DNA of 64,000 bases from Sphingopyxis sp. H053 (GCF_001468225.1 NZ_LNRU01000013.1:62001-126000), one strand, 5' to 3'. Positions 53,307 to 61,692 are shown, numbered from the stretch's first letter. Translations and numbers: made by a program. Notes: generated by a model not told the origin, from the letters alone.

Positions 53307-54236
53307 ATGAGCCTCACTCCCGAAGAGATGCAGGCTCGTGCTGACCACGCGCGCGAAATCTACGCCAGCGTCGATCGCGAGCGGCTCGTCCGGCATATCG
53401 TCCACCTCTTCGATCTCGAAGCCGCGGACGAGCCCGACGAATTCACTTACCCCGCCTTCACCAAGCCGCGCCGCCAGCGCATCTTCGGCGGGCAGGTGAT
53501 CGCTCAGGCGATGGTCGCCGCGGCGCGCACCGTCGATCCCGGCAAGTCCGTCCATTCGCTCCATGCCTATTTCCTGCGCGGCGGCGACGAGGCGAAGCCG
53601 CTGCATTTCCGCGTCCACCGCGACTTCGACGGGCGCAGCTTTGCCAACCGCCGCGTCGTCGTGCGCCAGGATGGCAAGGTCATCTTCAACCTCACCGCCT
53701 CGTTCCAGGCGCCCGAGAAAGGCCTGTCGCACCAGATTCCGATGACGGGCATATTGCCGCCCGAGGAATGCTGGGACTTCGCCGATTTCATCGCGGTCGA
53801 TCCCAAGATCAGCGATCGGCGCATCGAGCATATGGCGCGTATGCACCCGTTCGAGGTCCGCGCCTTCCGCCCGCCGCCGTCCGAAAAGGCGACGATGCAA
53901 TATGAATGGTTCCGCATTTCTTCGCCCGTCGGCGACGATCCACTGATCCACCGCGCGTTGCTCGCCTATGCCTCCGACATAGGGCTGCTCTCGACGACCT
54001 TGATGCCGCACGGGATGACGTGGGACACGCCGGGCCTGTTCTCGACCAGCCTCGACCACGCGATGTGGTTCCATGATGAGATCCGCGTCGATGAATGGTT
54101 CGTCTATGTCATGGACAGCGACTGGAGCGGCGGCGGGCGCGGGATCAACCGCGGGCGCATCTATCGCCGCGACGGCACGCTGATCGCCTCGGCGGTGCAG
54201 GAAGGGCTGATCCGCTACGATCCGGCGGCCGAATAA
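53307..54236 (+). CDS. tesB: Acyl-CoA thioesterase II
   Basis: Double-hotdog thioesterase of 309 residues that hydrolyses medium- to long-chain acyl-CoA to free acid and CoA. The N-terminal hotdog contains FGGQVIAQAMVAAARTV and SVHSLHAYFLRGGD; the C-terminal one SLDHAMWFHDEIRVDEWFVY and GGRGINRGRIYRRDGTLI, with the catalytic Asp/Gln region. Length is slightly over E. coli TesB. It lies between nusG and rplK in the same direction, which is not the usual neighbour in the ribosomal cluster. Co-transcription with nusG is possible given the short gap. Confidence 0.93.
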   Translation: MSLTPEEMQARADHAREIYASVDRERLVRHIVHLFDLEAADEPDEFTYPAFTKPRRQRIFGGQVIAQAMVAAARTVDPGKSVHSLHAYFLRGGDEAKPLHFRVHRDFDGRSFANRRVVVRQDGKVIFNLTASFQAPEKGLSHQIPMTGILPPEECWDFADFIAVDPKISDRRIEHMARMHPFEVRAFRPPPSEKATMQYEWFRISSPVGDDPLIHRALLAYASDIGLLSTTLMPHGMTWDTPGLFSTSLDHAMWFHDEIRVDEWFVYVMDSDWSGGGRGINRGRIYRRDGTLIASAVQEGLIRYDPAAE

Positions 54237-54284
54237 GCGCTGTCCTATTTTGCGCCGCTGTGCTTCGATGATGGTGATACCGGT

Positions 54285-54330
54285 CGGCGGAAAAAGCGAT
54301 TTGCGCGTGAAGTTAGGCAGTTTTCCGCCG
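54285..54330. repeat. Inverted repeat in the rplK leader
   Basis: CGGCGGAAAA (54285-54294) pairs with TTTTCCGCCG (54321-54330) across a 26-base loop. It lies between tesB and rplK, in a 273-base interval that must hold the rplKA promoter. It could be the tesB terminator (T-run on the incoming arm) or a leader structure. No clear promoter was recognised nearby. Confidence 0.4.
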
Positions 54331-54509
54331 AACTCTCGAATCGACTGGCTGCCGCCCTTGCATTTTTGCCCACGCCGGAGTAGGGGCGCCGCTTCGCGTC
54401 AGATAAGGGCGTGATTCCGCGCGGGAGGAAGGGGTGATGCCCTTCTGCTTGACCGCTAATTTTGAGGCTCGCCGGAAACGGCGGGCCGACAGAAAGACAG
54501 GAGGCCATC

Positions 54510-54941
54510 ATGGCTAAGAAGATTAGCGGCTACATCAAGCTGCAGGTGCCCGCCGGCACCGCCAACCCGTCGCCGCCGCTCGGGCCGGCATTGGGTCAGC
54601 GCGGCGTGAACATCATGGAATTCTGCAAGGCGTTCAACGCCGCGACCGATTCCATGGAAAAGGGCACCCCGACCCCGACCATCATCACCGTGTTCGCTGA
54701 CAAGAGCTTCACCTTCGTCACCAAGACGCCCCCGGCAACCTATCTGATCAAGAAGGCCGCGAACCTGAAGGCTGGTTCGAAGGAGCCCGGCAAGATCAGC
54801 GGTGGCAAGATCGCGCGCTCGAAGCTCGCCGAAATCGCCGAGATCAAGATGAAGGATCTCAACGCGAACGACATCGAACAGGCAACGAAGATCATCGAGG
54901 GCAGCGCGCGCTCGATGGGCCTCGAAGTGACGGAGGGCTGA
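54510..54941 (+). CDS. rplK: 50S ribosomal protein L11
   Basis: L11 of 143 residues, the standard length. Conserved stretches: GYIKLQVPAGTANPSPPLGP, ALGQRGVNIMEFCKAFN, PATYLIKKAA and the C-terminal RNA-binding IEGSARSMGLEV. It binds the GTPase-associated region of 23S rRNA. AGGAGG at 54499-54504 fixes the ATG at 54510. Followed by rplA after 4 bases. Confidence 0.98.
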   Translation: MAKKISGYIKLQVPAGTANPSPPLGPALGQRGVNIMEFCKAFNAATDSMEKGTPTPTIITVFADKSFTFVTKTPPATYLIKKAANLKAGSKEPGKISGGKIARSKLAEIAEIKMKDLNANDIEQATKIIEGSARSMGLEVTEG

Positions 54942-54945
54942 ACCG

Positions 54946-55644
54946 ATGGCAAAGCTGACCAAGAAGCAGAAGGCCCTCGAGGGCAAGGTTGACAGCCTCA
55001 AGCTGCACACCGTCGACGAAGCGCTGAAGACCGTTCGCGAGCTGGCCTCGGCCAAGTTCGACGAAACGCTCGAAATCGCGATGAACCTCGGCGTCGATCC
55101 GCGCCACGCCGACCAGATGGTCCGCGGCGTCGTGACGCTGCCCGCCGGTACCGGCAAGGACGTCAAGGTTGCCGTGTTCGCGCGCGGCGACAATGCCGAC
55201 AAGGCGCTGGCCGCCGGTGCCGACAAGGTCGGTGCCGAAGACCTGATGGAAGACATGCTCGCGGGTAACCTCGACTATGGCCGCGTCATCGCGACGCCGG
55301 ACATGATGGGCATCGTCGGCCGCCTCGGCAAGACGCTGGGTCCGAAGGGCCTGATGCCGAACCCGAAGCTGGGCACCGTGACCCCGAACGTTGCCGAAGC
55401 CGTGAAGGCCGCCAAGGGCGGACAGATCGAATTCCGCGTCGAAAAGGTCGGCATCATCCACGCCGGCCTCGGCAAGCTGTCGTTCGGCGAGGAAAAGCTT
55501 CGCCAGAACTTCGACGCTTTCGTCGACGCGATCGTCAAGGCCAAGCCGGCCGGCGCGAAGGGCAAGTACGTTCGCAAGATCGCCCTGTCGTCGTCGATGG
55601 GCCCCGGCGTGAAGGTCGATACGGCCGACGTCACCGGCGCCTGA
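54946..55644 (+). CDS. rplA: 50S ribosomal protein L1
   Basis: L1 of 232 residues with the family core MNLGVDPRHADQMVRGVVTL, LGKTLGPKGLMPNPKLGTVT and KGGQIEFRVEKVGIIHAGLG. It builds the ribosomal L1 stalk and in many bacteria represses its own rplKA message. Coupled to rplK. A strong terminator follows, and the usual next gene rplJ is about 8 kb away. Confidence 0.98.
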   Translation: MAKLTKKQKALEGKVDSLKLHTVDEALKTVRELASAKFDETLEIAMNLGVDPRHADQMVRGVVTLPAGTGKDVKVAVFARGDNADKALAAGADKVGAEDLMEDMLAGNLDYGRVIATPDMMGIVGRLGKTLGPKGLMPNPKLGTVTPNVAEAVKAAKGGQIEFRVEKVGIIHAGLGKLSFGEEKLRQNFDAFVDAIVKAKPAGAKGKYVRKIALSSSMGPGVKVDTADVTGA

Positions 55645-55665
55645 CAGGCACGCACTGAATCAGGG

Positions 55666-55695
55666 AAGGGCCGGGGGAACTCCGGCCCTTTTCTT
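55666..55695 (+). terminator. Intrinsic terminator after rplA
   Basis: AAGGGCCGG, a short loop and CCGGCCC followed by TTTTCTT: a GC-rich stem with a T-run, 21 bases after the rplA stop. This ends the secE-rplA transcription unit and separates it from rplJ. Confidence 0.85.
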
Positions 55696-56027
55696 ATGGG
55701 CGGGTTTGGGGCGGTGAACCGCCATGGCGTTCTGTCGTCGTCCCGGGTTGGGTCCGCGATCGGGTCGGCGCAAGGGCCGCGTGATATTCCAAAGTTCAGT
55801 AAAGTTCAGCCCTATGCGCGCCCCGATTTGGACCCCGGGGCGTTCTGGACGCGCCCGGCGCGCCCCGCCGTGGTCGCACCGGCAAGCCGGGCGGCGACCG
55901 CTTTTATCCACCAAATGAAAGAGCCGGACGAAGGCTGGCACAGCCGGATAATGTAGGAAAGGCTTATTTGAAGTCGACGCCCGCTATGGGGTGGTAAGCT
56001 GCCATTGAAGGCGTTAGCCCCGTAGAA
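55696..56027. other. Interval without recognisable genes
   Basis: After the rplA terminator this 332-base stretch holds only short open frames without similarity or ribosome-binding sites. A short direct repeat (AAAGTTCAGTAAAGTTCAG near 55790-55810) is the only notable element. No promoter for the following orphan gene could be assigned. Confidence 0.4.
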
Positions 56028-56438
56028 ATGGACGGAGCGCTTTTTGTTAAGCTGAATCACGACTGGAACGCAGAACCGAATGATCCCGACGAAGAGGTGA
56101 CGGTTCATGGCGATACAGTCAGGTTGAGCTTCTTACTGAACCCCTGGGCCTATGAGGCACAGGAAGGTCAGCGTGGTCATTTGACGTTTACCGGAAGCGA
56201 GCGCTGGCGTTTGGGTCCCACAAATGACGAGGGATGGCTCAGAGGAGATTGCCGTTACAGTGCGATCGCGCCCGAATGGGGCGAATTCTATGAGGTTTCG
56301 GGCGTGGATCCATTGAGGAATCAGCCGCCCGATTGGCGGGACGTGTCGTCGGATAAGCCCGGCAAACGGCACTTCTTGTTCTATCTGCGTGATAATACGT
56401 TCGAGTGCTTCGCCGACGATTGGTCATTAGAGCGATAA
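56028..56438 (+). CDS. Small hypothetical protein
   Basis: Protein of 136 residues that I do not recognise. It begins MDGALFVKLNHDWNAEPNDP, is acidic and rich in Trp and aromatic residues, and has no signal peptide or membrane segment. Base composition and codon use are visibly AT-richer than the neighbours, suggesting recent acquisition. The upstream region lacks a good ribosome-binding site. The alternating polar/aromatic pattern suggests a small beta-rich fold such as an immunity or phage-type protein, but no function can be named. Confidence 0.65.
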   Translation: MDGALFVKLNHDWNAEPNDPDEEVTVHGDTVRLSFLLNPWAYEAQEGQRGHLTFTGSERWRLGPTNDEGWLRGDCRYSAIAPEWGEFYEVSGVDPLRNQPPDWRDVSSDKPGKRHFLFYLRDNTFECFADDWSLER

Positions 56439-56468
56439 TAACCAAGCGTCCGTAACCGGTCGTTAGCG

Positions 56469-56879
56469 TTATTGCGATCGGCGAAACTCGATCAGGTCCC
56501 ATTTGTTGCCATAGAGGTCGAGAAACACCGCGACCGTGCCATAATCGGCCTCGAGCGGCTCGCGCTCGATCCGCACACCCTTGTCGAGCAGCCGCTGATA
56601 GTCGCGCCGAAAATCGTCGGTCTGCAGAAACAGGAAGACGCGGCCGCCCGCCTGATTGCCGATAAACATCGCCTGTTCTTCATTGGCGGCGCGCGCCAGC
56701 AGGATCGTCGCCCCGCCCGGCGGATTGCCCGGCGGTGCGACGAGCACCCAGCGCTTGTTCTGCGCCGGCTGATAGTCGTCGGCGACGAGCGTGAAGCCCA
56801 AAGTCCCGACATAAAAGTCGATCGCCTCGTCATAATCGCGGACGACGAGCGCGATATGTGCGAGCGACTGGCGGGTCAT
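56469..56879 (-). CDS. VOC (glyoxalase/bleomycin resistance) family protein
   Basis: Protein of 136 residues in the vicinal-oxygen-chelate family. It starts MTRQSLAHIALVVRDYDEAI, followed by FYVGTLGFTLV and ending with VAVFLDLYGNKWDLIEFR. Such folds form metal-dependent glyoxalases, dioxygenases or binding proteins. The ATG at 56879 overlaps the ccmB stop by 4 bases, so it is the last gene of a metallopeptidase-ccmA-ccmB-VOC operon. A specific substrate cannot be given. Confidence 0.88.
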   Translation of the reverse strand: MTRQSLAHIALVVRDYDEAIDFYVGTLGFTLVADDYQPAQNKRWVLVAPPGNPPGGATILLARAANEEQAMFIGNQAGGRVFLFLQTDDFRRDYQRLLDKGVRIEREPLEADYGTVAVFLDLYGNKWDLIEFRRSQ

Positions 56880-57523
56880 TCGCGCAAGCCTCGCAGCGCC
56901 GCGCCCGCCGCGAACGGTCCGATCATGGTGAGTAGCAGGCTCGTCGCCGCGAGCAGCTTGATCGCACCGCGTCCCGACGGGTCGAGCATCCCGGCGCCGA
57001 AGATCAGCATCGGCACCGCGAGCGGAAGAACGAGCAGCCCGCCGATCGCGCTGCCGCCCTTGTGGTTCGCGGTCAGCGACGCGCTCAGCACCGCCAGCGA
57101 CGCGAGCGCCGGAATGGCGATGGCGATCCCGGTCGCGAGCAGTTCGACGCGCGGCGTGTCCTGCGCCAGCAGCGCCGAAGCGGGGAACAGGGCGATCATC
57201 AGCGGCAGCCCGAAACCGATGGCATGCGCGGCGATCTTCACCGCTGCGATTACCTCGTCGGCGAAGCCGCGCACCGCAAGCTGGTCGAGCACGCCCGCGT
57301 CCTTGTCGGGGCGCACCAGCCGGTCGATCGGCAGCAGCGCTGCGAGTAGCGCGGCGACCCACAGCATCCCGCCGCCCGCGCGGCGCAGCAATGGCGCGTC
57401 GGGACCCACGGCGAAGGGGAAGGCGCTCGCAACGAGCAGGAAGAAGAGCACGGGCAACCACAGCGCCCCGCTGCCCCATGCACGGCGCAGATCGCGCCAG
57501 AAGATGGCGATCAACGCGGTCAA
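56876..57523 (-). CDS. ccmB: Haem exporter protein CcmB
   Basis: Membrane subunit of the CcmAB transporter used in cytochrome c maturation system I; 215 residues with six hydrophobic segments. Recognisable parts are FWRDLRRAWGSGALWLPVLF, GVLDQLAVRGFADEV and VLPLAVPMLIFGAG. Starts at TTG 57523, whose TGA overlaps the ccmA stop (TTGA), consistent with translational coupling. The other ccm genes (ccmC, E, F, H) are not in the window. Length is normal. Confidence 0.92.
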   Translation of the reverse strand: MTALIAIFWRDLRRAWGSGALWLPVLFFLLVASAFPFAVGPDAPLLRRAGGGMLWVAALLAALLPIDRLVRPDKDAGVLDQLAVRGFADEVIAAVKIAAHAIGFGLPLMIALFPASALLAQDTPRVELLATGIAIAIPALASLAVLSASLTANHKGGSAIGGLLVLPLAVPMLIFGAGMLDPSGRGAIKLLAATSLLLTMIGPFAAGAALRGLRE

Positions 57524-58104
57524 GTGAGCGCACCCATGTCGAGTTCCGCCAGATCGGGGATGCCGAGCGCAAAGTGCGACGCGAGCAGCACCGCCCCGCC
57601 GTTGCTCCGATGCTTTGCGATGGCAGCGACCAGCCGCGCCTGCGCCGCATCGTCCATGCCGTTCGCGGGCTCGTCGAGCAGCCAGATCGGCGCGCCGCTC
57701 GCGATCACACGCACCATCGCGGCGCGCTTGCGCTGGCCGGTCGAGAGCATCGACACCGGCACCTCGGCGAGCGGCGCCAGCGCCATCTCGTCCATCGCGC
57801 GATCGACCGTATGCCCATCGACCGTATCGACCCGCGCCCAGAAATCGAGCGCACGGCGCAGCGGCAGCTCGGTATCGAGCGCCGATGCCTCGTCGATCAG
57901 TGCAATCCGCTCGCGGCGCGCGACGGTTCCCGCGGTGGGGCGCAGCAACCCCGCGACGAGGCGGATCAGGCTCGACTTGCCCGCGCCGTTGGGGCCGCGC
58001 AGCCACAGCGCGTCGCCACGGTTCAACGTCAGCGACAAATTCTCGAACAGCAGCCGGTCGCCGCGAATGCACGCCACGCTGTCCAGCCGGAGCAATTCGC
58101 TCAC
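57520..58104 (-). CDS. ccmA: Haem exporter ATP-binding protein CcmA
   Basis: ABC ATPase of 194 residues. Walker A GPNGAGKSSL, signature LSTGQRKRAAM, Walker B PIWLLDEPANGMDD and the switch histidine in ASHFALG. With CcmB it uses ATP to release holo-CcmE during cytochrome c biogenesis. GTG 58104 is the start, overlapping the metallopeptidase stop (GTGA); longer frames upstream are not similar to ABC proteins. Slightly shorter than usual CcmA proteins but complete. Confidence 0.92.
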   Translation of the reverse strand: MSELLRLDSVACIRGDRLLFENLSLTLNRGDALWLRGPNGAGKSSLIRLVAGLLRPTAGTVARRERIALIDEASALDTELPLRRALDFWARVDTVDGHTVDRAMDEMALAPLAEVPVSMLSTGQRKRAAMVRVIASGAPIWLLDEPANGMDDAAQARLVAAIAKHRSNGGAVLLASHFALGIPDLAELDMGALT

Positions 58105-58529
58105 GCCATGTCTTCCAGCGCGTGCATATCGTCGTCCGAAAAGCCGAAATGATGCCCAATCTCGTGGATCAGCACATGGCGCACGAGCGTGTCGAGCCGC
58201 TCGCCGGTCTCGATCCATTCGACGAGGATCGGGATGCGATAGAGCGTCACGCGGTCGGGCATGCCGCCGCTTTCGCCGATGCTGCGTTCGGTGAGCGGGC
58301 GGCCTTCGTAAAGCCCGGTGAGCTCATAAGGATGTTCGATGTCGAGCGAGGCAAGCACCTCATCGTCCGCGAATTCCTCGATGGAGACGACCACCCCCTC
58401 GATATGCGGGGCAAACACCGCGGGCATCGTCGCCAGCGCCGCCTCGGCCATCGCGAACAGCGCATCGGCGTCGGGTGCGCCGCCGGTCCATCCGGCAGGC
58501 AAATCGGGCAGGGCAGACTTGTCGCTCAT
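58101..58529 (-). CDS. Small metallopeptidase family protein (zincin-like)
   Basis: Protein of 142 residues in the small bacterial metallopeptidase family with a minimal zincin fold. The metal motif HEIGHHFGFSDDDMHALE (HExxH plus third ligand) is near the C-terminus; the N-terminal half has VVVSIEEFADDEVLASL and LTGLYEGRPL. Members are often found with ccmA or cytochrome genes, but the substrate is unknown. ATG 58529 starts the operon. Confidence 0.88.
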   Translation of the reverse strand: MSDKSALPDLPAGWTGGAPDADALFAMAEAALATMPAVFAPHIEGVVVSIEEFADDEVLASLDIEHPYELTGLYEGRPLTERSIGESGGMPDRVTLYRIPILVEWIETGERLDTLVRHVLIHEIGHHFGFSDDDMHALEDMA

Positions 58530-58580
58530 CGCGCCCTTCCTTATGGCGAGCGCGACACATTGACCAGCGGGAGAAAGAAG

Positions 58581-58868
58581 ATGGTACGGAAACTCGACGA
58601 TGCAGCGCGCAGCGCGCTCCTCGGCCGCTTTCCCGGATGGACGCACGAACCGAAACGCGATGCGATCACGCGTCAGTTCAAATTCGCCGATTTCGCGCAA
58701 GCCTTTGGTTTCATGACAAGCGTCGCGATCATTGCCGAAAAGATGGACCATCATCCCGAATGGTCGAACGTCTACAACCGCGTCGATATTTTGCTGACCA
58801 CGCACGACGCCGACGGATTGTCGGAGCGCGACGCGAAGCTGGCGGAAGCGATTGAGGCGCTGCTTTAA
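58581..58868 (+). CDS. phhB: Pterin-4a-carbinolamine dehydratase
   Basis: Small enzyme of 95 residues that dehydrates 4a-hydroxytetrahydrobiopterin during aromatic amino acid hydroxylation. The active-site block EKMDHHPEWSNVYNRVDILL and the C-terminal THDADGLSERDAKLA are hallmarks. GGGAGAAAGAAG precedes the ATG. It is divergent from the metallopeptidase gene. No phenylalanine hydroxylase gene is visible here. Confidence 0.93.
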   Translation: MVRKLDDAARSALLGRFPGWTHEPKRDAITRQFKFADFAQAFGFMTSVAIIAEKMDHHPEWSNVYNRVDILLTTHDADGLSERDAKLAEAIEALL

Positions 58869-58873
58869 TTCTT

Positions 58874-58901
58874 CGTCATTCCCGCGAAGGCGGGAATGAC
58901 G
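58874..58901. repeat. REP-like hairpin repeat
   Basis: CGTCATTCCCGC-GAAG-GCGGGAATGACG, a perfect 12-base stem 5 bases after phhB. Its form recalls the intergenic GTCATTCCCGC-type repeats common in alphaproteobacteria and related in sequence (CGTCAT) to the elements at 61693 and 63339. It may serve as a terminator for phhB. Confidence 0.65.
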
Positions 58902-58984
58902 ATGTTGGGCTGGGGTTGCGCTGCGTTTCCGGCTGCTTACAAGCAGCGCAAAGCACAGCATAACGCCCCAGGGGAGCCCATCGC

Positions 58985-60385
58985 ATGACCGACAGCCTGT
59001 TCCGCCGCAAACCGATCGTTCCGGAACGGCGGGAGGGCGAGCAGGCGCTGGCGCGGACACTGGGCTGGCCGCATCTCATCGCGCTCGGCGTCGGGGCGAT
59101 CGTTGGCACGGGTATCCTGACGCTTATTGGGGTCGGCGCCGACAAGGCGGGCCCCGCGGTCATCCTGTCCTTCGGTATCGCGGGGCTGATCTGCGCCTGC
59201 GCCGCGCTCGCCTATGCCGAAATGGCGACGATGATCCCCGCTTCGGGCAGCGCCTATACCTACTCCTATGTCGTGATCGGCGAGCTTCTCGCATGGGTGG
59301 TCGGGTGGAGCCTGATCCTCGAATATTCGCTTGTCGTCAGCGCGGTCGCGGTCGGCTGGTCGGGCTATGCCGCGCCCTTGCTACAGGCGTGGGCGGGCTT
59401 CCCGATGGCGCTGATGCAGGGACCCGAACTCGGCGGCATCGTCAATCTGCCCGCGATCGCGATCATCGCGGTGGTCGCGGGCCTGCTCCTCGTCGGCACA
59501 CGCGAAAGCGCAACGCTGAACGCGATCCTCGTGCTGGTGAAGATCGTCGCGCTTGTCGTATTCGTCGCGGTCGCGCTGCCCGCCTTCAACGCCGCCAATC
59601 TCGAACCCTTCAGCCCCTATGGCTTTGCCAAGCATATGGGGCCCGACGGCGTCGAACGCGGCGTGATGGCCGCGGCGGCGATCATCTTCTTCGCCTTCTA
59701 TGGCTTCGACGCGATCGCGACCGCCGCCGAAGAAGCCAAGAACCCCGACCGCGATCTCAAGATCGGGATCGTCGGGTCGATGTTCGCCTGCGTCATCATC
59801 TATATCGCCGTCGCGGTCGCCGCGGTTGGCGCGATCGCCTACACGCGCTTTGCCAACAGCCCCGAACCGCTGGCGCTGATCCTGCGCGAACTCGGCAGCC
59901 CGCTCGCGGCGCAATATCTTGCCGTCTCGGCGATCATCGCGCTGCCGACGGTCATCCTCGCCTTTTTCTATGGCCAGAGCCGCATCTTCTTCACCATGGC
60001 GCGCGACGGGCTGCTGCCCGCGAGTCTCGCCAAGCTGTCGTCGCGCGGGACGCCGGTGCGGATCACAATTTTCACCGCGCTCGTCGTTGCGGTGCTCGCG
60101 GGCTTCATCCCGCTCGGCGAACTCGCCGCGCTCGCCAACGCCGGCACGCTCGCGGCCTTCACCGCGGTGTCGATCTGCATGCTGATCATGCGCCGCCGCG
60201 CGCCCGATGCGCCGCGTACCTTCCGCGCGCCCATGCCATGGGTCGTCGGCGGCATCGCGGTGCTCGGCTGCATCTATCTCTTCTTCAGCCTGCCGGTGCA
60301 GACGCAGCTCTGGTTCCTCGTGTGGAATGTCGGCGGGCTGGGCGTCTATTTCCTCTACGCCCGCCGACACGCCGTCGTCGGTTAA
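58985..60385 (+). CDS. APC-family amino acid permease
   Basis: Inner-membrane transporter of 466 residues with 12 predicted helices. APC signatures: LIALGVGAIVGTGILTLIGV in helix 1, ALAYAEMATMIPASGSAYTY and FFAFYGFDAIATAAEEAKNP. The sequence resembles the cationic amino acid transporter group (CAT-like, YfnA). The ATG at 58985 begins MTDSLFRRKPI, typical of this group. Substrate is not fixed by the sequence; stands alone, convergent with the small zinc-ribbon gene 2 bases away. Confidence 0.92.
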   Translation: MTDSLFRRKPIVPERREGEQALARTLGWPHLIALGVGAIVGTGILTLIGVGADKAGPAVILSFGIAGLICACAALAYAEMATMIPASGSAYTYSYVVIGELLAWVVGWSLILEYSLVVSAVAVGWSGYAAPLLQAWAGFPMALMQGPELGGIVNLPAIAIIAVVAGLLLVGTRESATLNAILVLVKIVALVVFVAVALPAFNAANLEPFSPYGFAKHMGPDGVERGVMAAAAIIFFAFYGFDAIATAAEEAKNPDRDLKIGIVGSMFACVIIYIAVAVAAVGAIAYTRFANSPEPLALILRELGSPLAAQYLAVSAIIALPTVILAFFYGQSRIFFTMARDGLLPASLAKLSSRGTPVRITIFTALVVAVLAGFIPLGELAALANAGTLAAFTAVSICMLIMRRRAPDAPRTFRAPMPWVVGGIAVLGCIYLFFSLPVQTQLWFLVWNVGGLGVYFLYARRHAVVG

Positions 60386-60387
60386 TC

Positions 60388-60699
60388 CTAGTCGAACAGC
60401 TCGCTCAGGAAGCTCTTTTTGTAATTCTTCTTGTACGGCTTGCCGCCGTAATGGCGGTCGTCATAACCGCGCTCGCGATACTCGGGCTGCTGCTGTGGCG
60501 GCGGGGGAGGAGCGGATGCGCGCGGCGCGGGCGCGGGGGTGCTGGCGGCTTCGCTGCGCTCGATGATCTTGTCGAGTTCGCCGCGATCGAGCCAGACGCC
60601 GCGGCATTGGGGGCAATAGTCGATCTCGATTCCCTGCCGTTCCGACATGGTCAGGTTCACGCGGCAGGTCGGGCAAAGCAGCCCCGGGGCATCGGACAC
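60388..60699 (-). CDS. Zinc-ribbon (TFIIB-type) protein
   Basis: Protein of 103 residues. Two CxxC pairs (LLCPTCRVNL and YCPQCRGVWLD) form a zinc ribbon, followed by RGELDKIIERSE. A Pro/Ala-rich linker and a basic, Tyr/Lys-rich tail (KPYKKNYKK) end the protein. GTG 60699 is the start with AAAGGAAA upstream. The family function is unclear; RNA or protein binding is plausible. Confidence 0.85.
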   Translation of the reverse strand: MSDAPGLLCPTCRVNLTMSERQGIEIDYCPQCRGVWLDRGELDKIIERSEAASTPAPAPRASAPPPPPQQQPEYRERGYDDRHYGGKPYKKNYKKSFLSELFD

Positions 60700-60839
60700 G
60701 AAGTTTCCTTTCAAGGCAAAGGCGGCCGGAAGGGGCCGCCGTCCTTCTAACGTGTCATAGTCACCGTGCGTTCCGCAAACAGAAAAGGCCCCGCTCCGAC
60801 CGGGGAGGCGGGGCGGGGCCGAGTTTCGCCGTGCTCTGT

Positions 60840-61049
60840 TCAGCTGTCGGCTTCGAACGCCAGCAAGTCGCCGGGCTGGCAATCGAGTTCGGTGCAGATC
60901 GCCTCGAGCGTCGAGAAGCGCATCGCCTTCGCCTTGCCGGTCTTGAGGATCGACAGGTTGGCGAGCGTGATGCCGATGCGGTCCGACAGGTCGGTCAGCG
61001 TCATCCGCTTGGCGTGGAGCAGGTCATCCAGTTTCACGACGATCGCCAT
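60840..61049 (-). CDS. Small XRE/Cro-type regulator
   Basis: Helix-turn-helix protein of 69 residues with no other domain: VVKLDDLLHAKRMTLTDLSD, RIGITLANLSILKTGKAKAM. Such proteins (YozG type) accompany DUF2975 membrane proteins as here. ATG 61049 overlaps the DUF2975 stop (TGATG); GTG 61052 is an alternative. Several CGATAA/TTATCG sites before the pair are its likely operators. Confidence 0.88.
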   Translation of the reverse strand: MAIVVKLDDLLHAKRMTLTDLSDRIGITLANLSILKTGKAKAMRFSTLEAICTELDCQPGDLLAFEADS

Positions 61050-61573
61050 CACACAGTCCCTTCCAGTTCGTCGCGCATCGCGGTGCCCTGTTCGAAGACC
61101 GCGGCGAGGACGAAGGCGAGGAGGATCGCGAGCAGGCTACCGAGCGAAATGCCCCCCATGTCGGCCAAGTCGCTGCCCGCTTTCGCGATGTTGCCGGCGG
61201 TCCACTGGAGCGGGATTGCGAGCAACTGCGTGACGACCAGCGCCCAGCCGATCCGACGCAGCCGCCCGGCATTGGCCGGGACGAAGGGATCGCGCGCCGC
61301 GCTCGCCACGAGGGCCTGGAACTGGCGGATCATATAGGCTGCGGCGGCAAGGATCGCGAAGAGCAGCAGCATCAGCACGCCGACCGGGAAGCGTAGCGTC
61401 GTGACGTCGATGAGTTCGGGGCTGCCGCGAAAGCCCTCCATGACCTCGGGCCAGGCGACGATCAGTGCGATTGCGACGCCGACGACGAGCAGCGCGGACG
61501 CCACGATCAATCCAAGGATCAGCCAGAGCAGCCCGCGCGTCGCGCCGAGCAGGGTGTTGTTGGGAACAGGCAT
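61049..61573 (-). CDS. DUF2975 membrane protein
   Basis: Protein of 174 residues with four hydrophobic helices (e.g. LLWLILGLIVASALLVVGVA, PVGVLMLLLFAILAAAAYMI). The conserved central part ALVASAARDPFVPANAGRLR identifies the DUF2975 family. Its function is unknown, but it is regularly co-encoded with a small XRE regulator, suggesting that it modulates it. The upstream AT-rich region contains repeated operator-like sites. Confidence 0.88.
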   Translation of the reverse strand: MPVPNNTLLGATRGLLWLILGLIVASALLVVGVAIALIVAWPEVMEGFRGSPELIDVTTLRFPVGVLMLLLFAILAAAAYMIRQFQALVASAARDPFVPANAGRLRRIGWALVVTQLLAIPLQWTAGNIAKAGSDLADMGGISLGSLLAILLAFVLAAVFEQGTAMRDELEGTV

Positions 61574-61582
61574 ATCGTTCTC

Positions 61583-61656
61583 CGATAGGTTGCTTATCGA
61601 AGAACAATATATTTCGAGTCTTTCTTATCGTCAATCGATAATATCGAAAAACGATA
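61583..61656. promoter_or_regulatory. Cluster of CGATAA/TTATCG sites before the DUF2975-XRE operon
   Basis: CGATAG (61583), CTTATCGA (61593-61600), CTTATCG (61624-61630), ATCGATA and ATATCGA (61634-61646) and ACGATAA (61651-61657) occur within 75 bases. The stretch is sharply AT-richer than its surroundings. Repeated half-sites in both orientations suggest cooperative binding by the XRE protein encoded downstream. Confidence 0.5.
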
Positions 61657-61692
61657 ATCTGCCGCATCTGTGACCATCGGCACGTCCTCCAG

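Noticed and set aside
56876..58159. A single long reverse frame spanning ccmB and part of ccmA
   Set aside because: The upstream part is out-of-frame ccmA sequence; ccmB starts at TTG 57523, coupled to the ccmA stop.
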